A stretch of DNA of 64,000 nucleotides from a virus, in IMG/VR virus record IMGVR_UViG_3300010885_027635, positions 27,667 to 91,666 of that record; one strand, 5' to 3'. The notes under the pieces were generated by a model. It searched no databases and was not told the DNA's origin. It saw only the letters and a list, made by a program, of their open reading frames with translations. The position numbers were made by a program, and so were the translations under genes. Shown here piece after piece: positions 30,001-36,655 of the stretch. The first letter of the stretch is position 1. Each line of letters begins with the position of its first letter.

Positions 30001-32762
30001 AGATTGCTGGTTGCGTAACTAAACAGCTTACAACCGCGGAAGGTAGTACTTGGATATGCCGCACGATCGCCAAAACTAACACCGTTGGTGTTGTAAACAT
30101 CAAACAATGGTGCTTGATTGACTGTGGTTTTTTCTTGAGACTCCAACCATTCAACACCGTCGTACCAAAAAGCCTTGCCTTGCAAGGTAACACCACTTAG
30201 GCACACAGTACTTTGATCGTACAACACAGTAGCATCTGGAGCAGGTACCAAGTTAATAATTGGTTGTGGAATCTCAGGTGGTACTGTATCCGGAGTAATA
30301 AATTCTACTTGATAAATTTTATTTCTTACCTGACTGTCAGTGTCAGCAGCAAATATAACCCGACTACCTTGAAGGAGTGAGTATCCGTCAATTGAATATC
30401 CTGTAGTTCCGTTAATAGTACTCAAGGCGTCAGTGGCGGTGAAATCAATGACATCAATTGGTTGTTTACCTTGTGTGCCATACTCGAATAATCGAGTACC
30501 AGCACGATATTCTAAAATAGGACGTCGTGCTCTATAGTTTTGGTCTACAGTTGGTGTCAAGCCGTTGAGTTCTGCGGCGTAAGTTATAACATCAATATGG
30601 AACCAACGATTGGTTCGTGTCCATGCGTTAAGGTCTGGGCTGGCACGATTTATAACCAGATAATCTGGGACCAGAGGTGCGTTCAGCGAAGCATCGTAGT
30701 TGCCAACATCAAACGGTGTTGAGTCGTATGGTATTGTTTGGCTATTGGTATAGGGTTCAGGAGTGACAAAATTTGTTACAGGCAACAGTTGTATAGCTGT
30801 GCCTACTCCTTCAACATAGTATGAATTATTTTGGTAACTGGCCGGCTCAACCTCACCACGAAACTGCACTTTCAATCCATTGGTAAACACCACACCATTA
30901 GGGCTGGTGTAATTTTTTTGACCAACAATATCTTCAATAAACAGTGTAGCTTGTTTGTCTTGATCAATTAATCTAAGTTGTCCAAAAATTTCTGGATCTG
31001 TTCCGTCCTGGTACCATAACAGATTTTTAATTGCAGTCAGCAAAGGAAATTCTTCAAAATATCCTTCGGCATTTTTATACCACTCAGTGGTGGCATATTG
31101 TGCTCCATAAAGAATTTGAAACTTTTCCAAGTTGGCTACAGACAACACACTGTTTAATTTTATATACTTGGATCCGTCGTTAGCTGTCACATATTGTATC
31201 TGCCAGACACTGTAGCGGGCACTTTGCGTAGTAATGTCTGTGGTTTGGTCAAACGGTATGCTATCATACGTGCCTGCCTGACCGTCTTTGGGATCTGGGC
31301 TTCCGCTTACGATAGCATTACTGAGTGTTTCGTACGGTTGATCGTCGTAGGGTTGACCGTTGACGTCGTAACTTTGTGTCACTGATACTTGATTAGGAAC
31401 TGTTCTTGTGATCGGGTCAAACTGCGTGGTTATTTGCCAGCCGCCTGATTCAGTATCGGGTTCTTGATTTAAAAATACAATGGTCTTTCCATTTAATTCG
31501 GTGATGCCATCGATGCCAGTTGGATTGGCTACAAAAAATGGCCCAGGAACAATATTGCCATTGTCGTTGGTAGTAATGAATTGATTATTGATTTCATTAA
31601 ATTTTAATGTGGTGACTAGATCAACAGTGCCAGCTGGCTTGCCAGCAATGTTGCCAATCTTTGATAGACCATAATAAAAATCTTGGGCGGTACTTAGAGG
31701 CACATTAAATGACACAGTGCCAAGATCTTCGCCGTTGTTGATAACTCCTAGTACGTCTCTACTGCTGATATTGGAAGCATAAGGTAACACTCCATTAACT
31801 CCAGGATCAGTTTGAATCCAGAAGCCTGGGCCGGTGCCTGGTGTAGCATCCTCAATTACAAAAGTTCCACGCATATTAAGCTGTGTGGAATTGGCATAAT
31901 ATAACACATCTGGAGCATCTTGTGGCACGGTAAATGTGACAGTTCCAGTGTACGCACCATTGTTAGTAACAGCAGGACTACCATCTGATAGTACACCTTC
32001 ATATAATTCAGTGTTACCTAGTGTGGCTTCTGTTTTGATGTAAAATGCAAACGGGCCGCTCAATGACAGCGTAAAGGTATAGGTATTACCTCGAACCAAA
32101 GTCAGCGTGGGATTAGTTTCGTAGTCAATTACATAGGCACTGGTACCTGAATTTTGTACGCGAAAGTTTATGTCTTCTGTGGCATTTTGTGCAACTTGGA
32201 ACGTGTAATTGCCCCCACGCACCAGAGTTAGTGTTGGGTTGGTTCCAGGAATTCCGCTGAACGTGTATACTCCGTTGGCACGAGTCACAACAAAGTCATC
32301 AGTTAATGGTACCCCAATGGCTCCTACGTCCACAGCCAATGGGCCAGCAGGTTGCCAATAATATTGGCTGTAGTTTATGAACTTATCAAAATCAACAAAT
32401 GGGTCCCAGGTGTAGTATTCACTGCCGTACATACTATCTGGGTTAGTCACATTAGCACCTTGTAATCTCAATGCATCAATGATGCCTGGATAGGTAATTG
32501 CGTCTAATATGGTACCGTTATCATCAGGTTGTAAACTGATAACACCGGGCTCTAATTGATAATCATTGCGAACTTTAGTTGGTTCGATTACATATTTGTC
32601 GGCTGGGTTAACACCAGGGCCAACCTTGCGTCCAACAAAACCTTGTGTCTTACTAAAGTTTGGTTCTTGTACTAGCTGATCTAAAGTGGCGTTGAGGAAC
32701 TGCCGATTGACCGGCGTTTGAAATATTTCTGGCAGGAATTCAACTGTACGAACTCGTGCCAT
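18057..32762 (-). CDS. Giant tail/baseplate structural protein (4901 residues)
   Basis: A single open frame of 14.7 kb directly after gp6 (one-base overlap), the place of gp7/gp8 in T4. The N-terminus (VEFLPEIFQTP, YTWDPFVDFDKFINYSQYYW) is a start I associate with large structural proteins of T4-like marine phages. At about 174-305 there are two cupredoxin-like beta repeats beginning NPTLTLVRG; the last ends YYANSTQLNMRG, without copper-ligand Cys or His. At about 2420-3270 there are several FG-GAP-like repeats (FGYAVTISQD, FGSALSID, FGQAIDLC, FGIAVNF, each followed by a VGAP- or VSAP-type strand), suggesting a beta-propeller. Many copies of a beta module (V-x-V-N-G, then D-Y-x, then P-x-x-G-x-x-V) occur, dense after about 4050. 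It is probably a fibre or baseplate arm that contacts the host. Confidence 0.75.
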   Translation of the reverse strand: MARVRTVEFLPEIFQTPVNRQFLNATLDQLVQEPNFSKTQGFVGRKVGPGVNPADKYVIEPTKVRNDYQLEPGVISLQPDDNGTILDAITYPGIIDALRLQGANVTNPDSMYGSEYYTWDPFVDFDKFINYSQYYWQPAGPLAVDVGAIGVPLTDDFVVTRANGVYTFSGIPGTNPTLTLVRGGNYTFQVAQNATEDINFRVQNSGTSAYVIDYETNPTLTLVRGNTYTFTLSLSGPFAFYIKTEATLGNTELYEGVLSDGSPAVTNNGAYTGTVTFTVPQDAPDVLYYANSTQLNMRGTFVIEDATPGTGPGFWIQTDPGVNGVLPYASNISSRDVLGVINNGEDLGTVSFNVPLSTAQDFYYGLSKIGNIAGKPAGTVDLVTTLKFNEINNQFITTNDNGNIVPGPFFVANPTGIDGITELNGKTIVFLNQEPDTESGGWQITTQFDPITRTVPNQVSVTQSYDVNGQPYDDQPYETLSNAIVSGSPDPKDGQAGTYDSIPFDQTTDITTQSARYSVWQIQYVTANDGSKYIKLNSVLSVANLEKFQILYGAQYATTEWYKNAEGYFEEFPLLTAIKNLLWYQDGTDPEIFGQLRLIDQDKQATLFIEDIVGQKNYTSPNGVVFTNGLKVQFRGEVEPASYQNNSYYVEGVGTAIQLLPVTNFVTPEPYTNSQTIPYDSTPFDVGNYDASLNAPLVPDYLVINRASPDLNAWTRTNRWFHIDVITYAAELNGLTPTVDQNYRARRPILEYRAGTRLFEYGTQGKQPIDVIDFTATDALSTINGTTGYSIDGYSLLQGSRVIFAADTDSQVRNKIYQVEFITPDTVPPEIPQPIINLVPAPDATVLYDQSTVCLSGVTLQGKAFWYDGVEWLESQEKTTVNQAPLFDVYNTNGVSFGDRAAYPSTTFRGCKLFSYATSNLSPDAVLGFPLRYLSLDNIGDIVFDNNLYTDTFGYVLGSTGQTVDVSSGFVRQYSNRLDYRSEIGWQPAATRSIQRQQFQFTYDGSPLLLDVAVNTNNVIPAVQLYVNSQFQDPGRYTYTTTSDTTTITMSKTYVLPGDVIEVAVLSDQVSATAFYQIPVNLENNPLNTNNSIFTLGTARTHYETVGENLLGLVGPIIGPNNTRDLGNIVPFGQQILQQSSPLTLAGYFMRSKEYDIFGALEYNSREYIKFKSLLIDTVVRNDYGDMTVAEILDSAIATITNGRTDTNPFYWSDMLPTGSVYTQTVNTITPISTPIFNTVQTYDFTSSNYLGLLVYLTRTINNQPVTTLLTRDVEYVVATDSPRLTITVPLNVGDIVTINEYGNTAGNFVPNTPTKLGLYPKYLPRIFYDIDYVNPALVVQGHDGSITIAFTTTDQYNNGRIDIRDQILLEFEKRIYDNLKNDGNPVPLTAEEVIPGFFRKTDYTQTNINNILSESFLTWVGWNKLDYKRQDYIANNPFTYNYSTAGNKINEDPLLGAWRGIYRYFYDTLTPNLTPWEMLGLTEKPVWWEERYGPAPYTSDNLVLWDDLEAGLVADPIAPYIKPNYVRPGLTKLIPVGTEGELLAPLYSVVGSYNSNAFQKSWSAGDGGPVEASWWMSSSYPFAVMRLLILTKPAEFFALFADRDLYRYDFELEQYLYNGRYRLDANGIEVYGNGVSKASYIDWIVDYNRQLGRNSTTALTNDLANLDVRLCYRMASFTDKQYLDVILERQSPNSTNSSLTLPDNNYQLLLYKNQPFNEIVYSALIIEIVSGGYAVYGYNNATPYFNIFASASNGLLKTVSGGGTAVRVPAQYSDTVVQIPYGYTFVNNTVVVDFILSYGAYLEKQGLIFNDYENGYKLDWTQMATEFLYYSQQGWTPGTIINLNPCATTLKAFRAGSVVDTIISTSPEQLLLDQNRTTLPTRDLIVQRDGDAFSVTSASNQSISYLHLKFTSYETMMVLDNVSIFQDLVYDPATSARQSRIRIVAATSNEWNGVLDAQGFILNNNSNVKEWLPNKKYTKGEIVIYKNNYWSAQTIVQPKVEFDYNDWVKSDYTKIQGGLLPNLANKANQLANSYDTQQANLESDNDLLSFGLIGFRPRQYMTDLNLDDISQVNLYQQFLPTKGTLRSAQLFTRADLGKETGDYEIFENWGVLVGTYGANANRSFFELRLNEAYLRSDPCTVQVINPGETSQANQTILLDDVWRESYKLTSPDILPTTYTTNRDTALPSAGYVNLNDVDLTVFSLDDPTSIAANINDIGVGTTIWAAKSNSYDWDVYRCSRVPGQLILVTDNLNGTSIAQFSQPHGLSIGDLVVFRYFNANVNGVYRVLAVPGISSITVAFNFGSSNQTSLIGSGLVFYLQTMRVSQASDVASLPYSNSLISGAKAYVDDNGSGHWEVLEKQNPFTGFDEFSPDPLVYNSQYGVSVTQPLNLSAALVGSPGTGTDAGAVYSYIRDTTNNLYLQDIQLELTAANVTGYGNAVKFGQNTWAVAGASASRNNTGYAATIYRAPVTGGYSTTQLLIAPDQNFGAARFGYAVTISQDERWMYVSAPYADAGGRVYAYGRVDVEEQYVTYQTNGITTSFNWSDSLVIDYTQPDQLTVSLNNELLYEFTDYAVNQNNIVFSVPPPPGQRLAITRRQAVQLDSATYFEVEQNSTTGSGLDAKFTVDVTRGVYTVTITDGGLNYVVGNQLTILGTQIGGVAPANNLVITVTAQTGGSITEFTFTGSGISNTAVFSLSPYLYTVLDIYSFVVTIDGVLQRPHIDYEFNEDSTATTADLRLLTNPPAGANIYVVSNTYWQYCDTISVPGLANDSRFGVSLATATNGAQVLVGCNRDSAIDANGRTIAHAGSVYAFDRSILNYLIDNVDTVTYSMPGSVTGPVSVALNNQFLNVYEFTDTNGLTTIQFINGQVNVNLYTNEITLLDNLTVTVGDVLSVSTNQFSQIQKITANAPLDETAFGQAIDLCPTNCSLYVGAPLDSSVLPQAGSVQRNVNQSRVYGVTTSTVANPSLTAGDTIRINNYEVTVPVVPNNNIEGLISAINAAGIPNVVATMAANAEFVGDGATKVFDIGTLYSAADSYTTVVYVNNTLQNYGSDYIYNNTTQQIFFVLAPITGAVVTVVSGRMTLNVKNTESATAFNKLTVLPGVIGSAFDDLGWNTFVYAQTIVSPSTSDFAQFGSALSIDSSNVNLVVGAPNGNVYQPEIFDGGETYFDDRSTTFFHPINNSGVVYTYDYLPSSTSSVTNPGKFVFGQQIYAEELMPNDQFGIAVNFTSGRLMVGVPGNDLGDSTTNYGRVNVFNNPDRKLAWTVIHEQQPVVDVDLLNGVYMYDKLTSSTQTYFDFIDPLQGKILGAARRNLDYIGAVDPASYNTGSIHNNGNSWGSEHVGQMWWDTDTVRFIDPNQDDIVYASRRWSQTFPGSRVDIYQWVASDVPPLSYTGVGTPLSTTSYTVRSSLNQENVFTTTYYYWVRGITTISTGAGKTLSAVGVSRYIENPRNSGIPYIAALNASTVAIYNGLEYISAADTILHIDYDRQLTDANIHTEYEFIAQNKPDAFLSATLYRKLQDSFCGADTAGAVVPDPFLSPAERYGVQFRPRQSMFIDRFMALENYLGRANNVLKQFPIIESRKLSLLNSSEPQPTSTVDGVVVWNKRVANLEELSYQNLNSVPLGYLYLVESTSTQNGLWTIYEVAISDVVSTERTVNLVRVQNYDTRLYWDHIDWYLPGYNSTVQPIAEVPVYSALDTLSLQAAPVGSSVKVTANAQGKFEIYLRTDLGWERAGLQDGTIQFKEELWNYSAGNFGFGVEVFDAQYFDQEPVIETRKIIQAINEELFIDDLAIERNRALMLVFNFIYSEFTTPSWLVKNSFIDVFHKIRSLLPYQTYLQDNQTFVLDYIQEVKPYHVQIREFNLAYNGQDDYPGSLTDFDVPAYWNSALAQPQFISPVLQDDTAGHPYTLSDSVVKNTISDAGPNAEIWTMDPWKQWYNNYLLSIQSVTIVDGGAGYTVAPEVIVTGECVEQATMTAVINSAGKVVSITVDNPGSGYISTALISFAGGNGVGVRAVAVMGNDLIRSIKTTIKYDRYQYVSTIYEWQPNVNYDNGTQVRYANRVWEADSGDSTGVESATFDPAQWTLVPADTLSGVDRTMGFYTPTANELGLSLPLLIDGIDYPGVQVDAPDFNQNTGFDVGNYDISPFDNISYGPEGLPTYDPGILDAIYESNYLDPYLGTNPAPAYNGAPPNQPDAVVVDGGAYIDVFSSHAPEELIPGAEFDTLDMRIYTRPGADWLGNGHGFPEKISNFVFDPADTVLSFAGLLDYPVQIIVYNQTLGTQLTLDDNYTVDWTDQTVTILSSVSAGNIVTVEVYGLGGGNQLYQQTYNGADVGEYITVPVAYNQIQEFAIFVNGVLTTDYTYATAGFNSTRIRFGTVYNVTDFISLFAIGPTTVNGVTTNYSWSTPQTQTFAGVTGVLAYNLDNSLEYTNPDNLIVTVNGVRARTSAGIEWYGDGSTEYLLPERLGFSQSLIADNQVDVYLNDIPQTLGVDFAVEPYNGYPRRVVFAQEPAIGTRILICVNAGTQCYVNGDQLLFVEGSGLVPNNGDSISVTTWNDTRQQNILTKVIVGPITTGATVVQPYDSTDFDSPAVLDPFETAPGLFDYSAGTEITVNDIQLGRVITDPSRLWVTLNGRRLFDNYDFTIVGEELILTSGVMQAADVLMITEITDTVVPEAMAFRIFQDMRGVQATYRITPSSSTTLTQSLTINSNVVHVDNASALGQPDLALNIWGVLMVDGERIMYRERNTVDNTVSGLLRGTAGTAVAEHSTGAVVTDLGRGNLLPVQFQNYIVSNSTLADGSTVTFIADDINLLLEDSTIRDESVEVYVAGIRVQAGFTITADNPCTVTFDTAPVNGAEVTILVRRGVTWYNPGIGEPSDGVPLQDTVNQCAQFLRGQ

Positions 32763-35700
32763 TAAATTACTCCACTACCTGGAGCAGTTCTAATATTAGT
32801 TGAAGTCAATGCTTGAATTACCTCAATGTTATTAACTGTAGCGGCATTGACAAAAATTTGATTAGGAGCACTGCGTATTTCATACAGGTCGCCAAAATAT
32901 TTTTCTGGATTCAATGGAACTAACACTACACTACTTACCACGTCGCCAATCTGTGCATGTATGTATGCGGCCAGTTCACTGAAATAAAATGTGTCGCCGA
33001 AGTCCCACTTGTCAATACTAAAGTAGGCATCCATGTTGGCCACTACTAAATTTTTAATTTCACTGACACTGGCTGTGCTCTGTGCAGATTTAATAACTTT
33101 AATTGTGGCACGTAATTCTTCCGGGGCCTTAGCACCAAACAGTGGCAAGAACTGTACGCTGTTGACAATCACGTTGTCACTAATCATTTTATAATCTTGT
33201 AGGCCTGCATACTCTGTGGTAAGTTGATCAATGGTTGGTGGTGTTGGTTCTACCACAGTGCCTGTGGAGTCTTTGATCCAGTTTTGATAGGCCGTGTAAT
33301 AGGCCAAGGTTATAACATACAGGTCAATGATATTTGTACTGCCTGGATCAAGACGACTGGTCAATGGACTATTATGACGATATTGTGTGTATAAGTCTTG
33401 GCGGCCAACACGGGCTATGAATTGATTGTTGGGTTCTAATACTTTAACACCTGACGAGTTAAGCACCATGGTATAGAATAATCCAGCACTGTAATCAATA
33501 TTTGTAGTGGCACTGGTAGGATTATAAGCGTAGAACACTTGACCAACCAAGTATTCATCTTTAACCAGTTCGATATCATTCAAGGTAGCATATGAACTAT
33601 TAACCACGCCATTTTCAACCAACAGATATCTTTGAAGATTATCAAAGTCCACAGTTTGTTGTAGAAATACCAACTTTAAATTTGGATTGATTGCTGGAGC
33701 CACAATTGTGTTAAAAAAGTCAGGATCATCAGGAACGCCGTCACTGTCAAAATCTTCAAAGCCAACCAAGACCTGGAAGTCATCAACATAGCCATCACTT
33801 TGCACCGGCTGGCCAATAATTTTTAATCGAGTATCACCTTCAAGTGGTGTATTGTTATCTGGTTTGCTGTTGGTTTTTAATACATTGACAAAATCGCTGA
33901 TCACTGTACCATTGCGGCTGTCGTAGATTTTTTGACTGCCAAAGTAAAAGAATCTGTTTTGTAATACACTACCATAGTAGTAGTCTAAGCTACGAGAAAC
34001 TATAGTGTATTTTTGGCCATCAGTCGTGGCTTGTATAAACCAACTGGCGTCAGCATTTGTTCCTGAGGTACTACCAGCATTGGTGGTGCTCCACTGTGCA
34101 TCAACAGCAAGATTACTAGCAGTAATTACATACCAAGTGTATGGGGTTCCTGTTACAGTGCCTGTGCTGTCATAGCCTAGGCCAAAATTTTGATTTAACA
34201 AAATTTGATCAAGAATACTTTGCCTTAGTGTCGTTGAAAAGTCTGTGACAAACAAGGGAATAACTTGGGCGGCAATAGCACCGGTTGGCACATAGTTATT
34301 AAGTACCACTGGGCCTTGACCGTTGGGCAAATTGCCAAGACCTTGTGCTGTTCCGTCAAGATATACCGCAGTTGGGCTAGCCCAGATAACTGTTTTTTCG
34401 TCGGCACGAGTAGGGGTTCCTGCTTTGAGATTGTTGTTTTCGTCAAAGAAATATCCAGCTGGTGGTATAAATTTGACCAAGGAGCCAACCAAAACATATT
34501 TCATATTGTTACTGGCATAGGTGCCAATGCTGACAGGATTGCCTAGACTGTTTTCAAAATATCCTGTGGTCTCGTTGGCCAGTGTAGTACTTTGATTCCA
34601 AGTGTTGTTAAGTACCAAGAGATTTGGTCGAGTGTAATAATTGTAATAAAATTGTTGAGCACCAGCTTTAACCAACAACGGGGTTAACTGATTAATAATC
34701 ACGTCGGTTACGTCATTGGTGGTCAAGTAGGTAAACTGGAACGCTGGTGTATTCACTGCTTGATACAGTGCACCGTCGCTAAAAAATGAATTGGTACTGG
34801 AATATTTGCCTGTGCCGTCAACCAGATCAAGATAACGACTTGTGCCAATTGACGCACGATTTAGTGCTTTGCTTTTTAATATGGAGTTGTAGGCGGTAAA
34901 GGGAAAGTTATTGTAGTCTTCGCCGTTGACCATACGATTCTGTGTATAGTAGCGAGCCGGAGCACGTTGTTTGATCTCATCAATTGTTTCACGTGCCTGG
35001 GCGTTGCTAACAGGTTCTGTGATACCGCAGGTAAAGGTAATGGTTTCAATCTGTCCGGTACGACTTACATAACTGATAGGAATCTGTACACTTTGCATTT
35101 CTTCTGGATTGATAATGTACTGCAATCCATTTGACGCACGGACATAACAACGGAAAATTCCCACTGGAATGGTTGAAAAAACACCGTCGCCAAAGTTCAG
35201 TGTGATTTGATCATTGACACGACTGGATACAGAAAATATTGTTCTTGTGCCCGGTGCCAGCTGTTCAATGGCAGCACCATAAACGCTTTCAACAAAGGTC
35301 CACTCTTTGGCAATGTTGCCTACGTTGTCTAACTGATAGACCCAACGGTCGGTATTGTTGACACCTTCGATGTTGATGTTAACTGTACGGTTGGCCACAC
35401 GCTCTGGCAAGTTAAAATCTTGATTCTGTAGTACGCCTTGCTTGAACAAGAAGAAATAACCAGTGTTGGCTGATGAAAAGCCCAATTCGTCATTGCGGAA
35501 CAAAACATTAAATTGTCCGTTGGGTCTTGGACTAGGTTCGTAAATAAATTCTTTTCCAGTGGCAGTGGCGTTGACTGCTTCAAACGGCATGTTTACACCA
35601 TCAATGGTTGCGGTGTAAGGTATCACTGGCAGGAATCCAGGAATCAAATTAATAGTGTATTCGTCAGTGCGTACACCTAAAATAGTATTTCTTGCACCAG

Positions 35701-36217
35701 GACGACCCACACGTTGAGTGTCTACTAAGCTGGCATTGACAATGGCTGTAAACTGTTCTTGCCAGTCAAAGTTGCTGGGGTCTGCCCAGTTTACTGTAAC
35801 GTTGGCCAGGTTAATGCCGTTGTAGTCAACTACGTTTTCTGTGGTCACTACAGAAAATACTTTGAGATAACCGTGTGATTCGGTGTTGCGTTTGGGAGTG
35901 TAGCTGACCAAGTTGGCCAAGCGTACAACACTGTCTCTACGTTCAGCTGTGTCTAGGTAGTTTTCACGTGTGTTTAAATCTGTACGGAAGGCCAAGGCTT
36001 GACCCATAAATGCCATAACATCAAGCAAGGCAATAAATTCTGAACTTTCAATATAGTCATTGAATGTTTCTGGATAATACAGGCGTAAGTAGTCTACAAA
36101 ACTTTTGCGTAAGGTTTCAAAATCGTAACTTTGAAAGTCAGCTTCGCGATAGGTTTGATAGATTCGTTTCCAATCTTCAACTCCAAATATCGCAGTTTGT
36201 CTAGTAGTCTTGGCCAT
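32762..36217 (-). CDS. 6: Baseplate wedge protein gp6
   Basis: A 1151-residue homologue of T4 gp6 (660 residues), the protein that forms the inner ring of baseplate wedges. The N-terminus is diagnostic: YDFETLRKSFVDYLR, then PETFNDYIESSEFIALLDVMAFMGQALAFRTDLNTREN, a helical region conserved across gp6/J-type baseplate proteins. The middle has several hundred extra residues of beta-rich sequence. The C-terminus (VVANMDAYFSIDKWDFGDTFYFSELAAYIH) also fits the gp6 family. A late box (CATAAATA) and AGGA precede the ATG at 36217. The next gene, the giant protein, starts at its last base. Confidence 0.85.
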   Translation of the reverse strand: MAKTTRQTAIFGVEDWKRIYQTYREADFQSYDFETLRKSFVDYLRLYYPETFNDYIESSEFIALLDVMAFMGQALAFRTDLNTRENYLDTAERRDSVVRLANLVSYTPKRNTESHGYLKVFSVVTTENVVDYNGINLANVTVNWADPSNFDWQEQFTAIVNASLVDTQRVGRPGARNTILGVRTDEYTINLIPGFLPVIPYTATIDGVNMPFEAVNATATGKEFIYEPSPRPNGQFNVLFRNDELGFSSANTGYFFLFKQGVLQNQDFNLPERVANRTVNINIEGVNNTDRWVYQLDNVGNIAKEWTFVESVYGAAIEQLAPGTRTIFSVSSRVNDQITLNFGDGVFSTIPVGIFRCYVRASNGLQYIINPEEMQSVQIPISYVSRTGQIETITFTCGITEPVSNAQARETIDEIKQRAPARYYTQNRMVNGEDYNNFPFTAYNSILKSKALNRASIGTSRYLDLVDGTGKYSSTNSFFSDGALYQAVNTPAFQFTYLTTNDVTDVIINQLTPLLVKAGAQQFYYNYYTRPNLLVLNNTWNQSTTLANETTGYFENSLGNPVSIGTYASNNMKYVLVGSLVKFIPPAGYFFDENNNLKAGTPTRADEKTVIWASPTAVYLDGTAQGLGNLPNGQGPVVLNNYVPTGAIAAQVIPLFVTDFSTTLRQSILDQILLNQNFGLGYDSTGTVTGTPYTWYVITASNLAVDAQWSTTNAGSTSGTNADASWFIQATTDGQKYTIVSRSLDYYYGSVLQNRFFYFGSQKIYDSRNGTVISDFVNVLKTNSKPDNNTPLEGDTRLKIIGQPVQSDGYVDDFQVLVGFEDFDSDGVPDDPDFFNTIVAPAINPNLKLVFLQQTVDFDNLQRYLLVENGVVNSSYATLNDIELVKDEYLVGQVFYAYNPTSATTNIDYSAGLFYTMVLNSSGVKVLEPNNQFIARVGRQDLYTQYRHNSPLTSRLDPGSTNIIDLYVITLAYYTAYQNWIKDSTGTVVEPTPPTIDQLTTEYAGLQDYKMISDNVIVNSVQFLPLFGAKAPEELRATIKVIKSAQSTASVSEIKNLVVANMDAYFSIDKWDFGDTFYFSELAAYIHAQIGDVVSSVVLVPLNPEKYFGDLYEIRSAPNQIFVNAATVNNIEVIQALTSTNIRTAPGSGVI

Positions 36218-36235
36218 GATAATCCTGTGTTCTTG

Positions 36236-36243
36236 TATTTATG
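36236..36243 (-). promoter_or_regulatory. T4-type late promoter box
   Basis: CATAAATA on the minus strand, 18 nt before the gp6 ATG at 36217, with AGGA in the leader. It lies in the 45-nt gap between gp25 and gp6. Confidence 0.6.
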
Positions 36244-36262
36244 GGATTAATAAACTGGGTAG

Positions 36263-36637
36263 TTAAACATAGCTGGCCTGGCGTTGTTGTTGATCAAAAA
36301 AGATACTCAAACGCTCAGCATCGCTACTAGGAACAGCTTGTATTTCTACTTGAATTAGCATGCCATTTTGTTGTGGGAATATTTCTACTCCGGCAAGATA
36401 TAGTCTGGGATCGCCGCCACATACACGTTGTATTTCTGCGGTAATTTGACGTTCGGTTTCTTGTGTTTGGTTCTCAAACACATAATCCCAGATCACTGTG
36501 CCATAAGCGGGTCTACCTACTAGTTGCCCTTGACGTATGTTGAGAGCATTAAGTAGATCACGTTTAATTAATTCAAAGTCTACAACTGTGAATTTTTTAT
36601 ATTGATTAATTGTATTGAATCCGATAAATGTTGGCAT
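36263..36637 (-). CDS. 25: Baseplate wedge protein gp25
   Basis: A 124-residue protein of the gp25 family (T4 gp25: 132 residues), which joins the wedge to the sheath base. Key parts are VVDFELIKRDLLNALNIRQGQLVGRPAYGT, where the R-G-x-R-x-x-x-P-x-x-G pattern is typical, and IQRVCGGDPRLYLAGVEI. A late-type box (AGTAAATA) ends 5 nt before its ATG and there is no Shine-Dalgarno at normal spacing. It lies between a Gly/Ser-rich tail protein and gp6, in an order common in T4-like phages. Confidence 0.85.
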   Translation of the reverse strand: MPTFIGFNTINQYKKFTVVDFELIKRDLLNALNIRQGQLVGRPAYGTVIWDYVFENQTQETERQITAEIQRVCGGDPRLYLAGVEIFPQQNGMLIQVEIQAVPSSDAERLSIFFDQQQRQASYV

Positions 36638-36642
36638 GACTG

Positions 36643-36650
36643 TATTTACT
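36643..36650 (-). promoter_or_regulatory. Late promoter-like box abutting a start codon
   Basis: AGTAAATA on the minus strand, followed by CAGTC and the gp25 ATG at 36637. It belongs to the same arrangement as the boxes at 7392, 18045 and 61446. Confidence 0.45.
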
Positions 36651-36655
36651 CTTTA

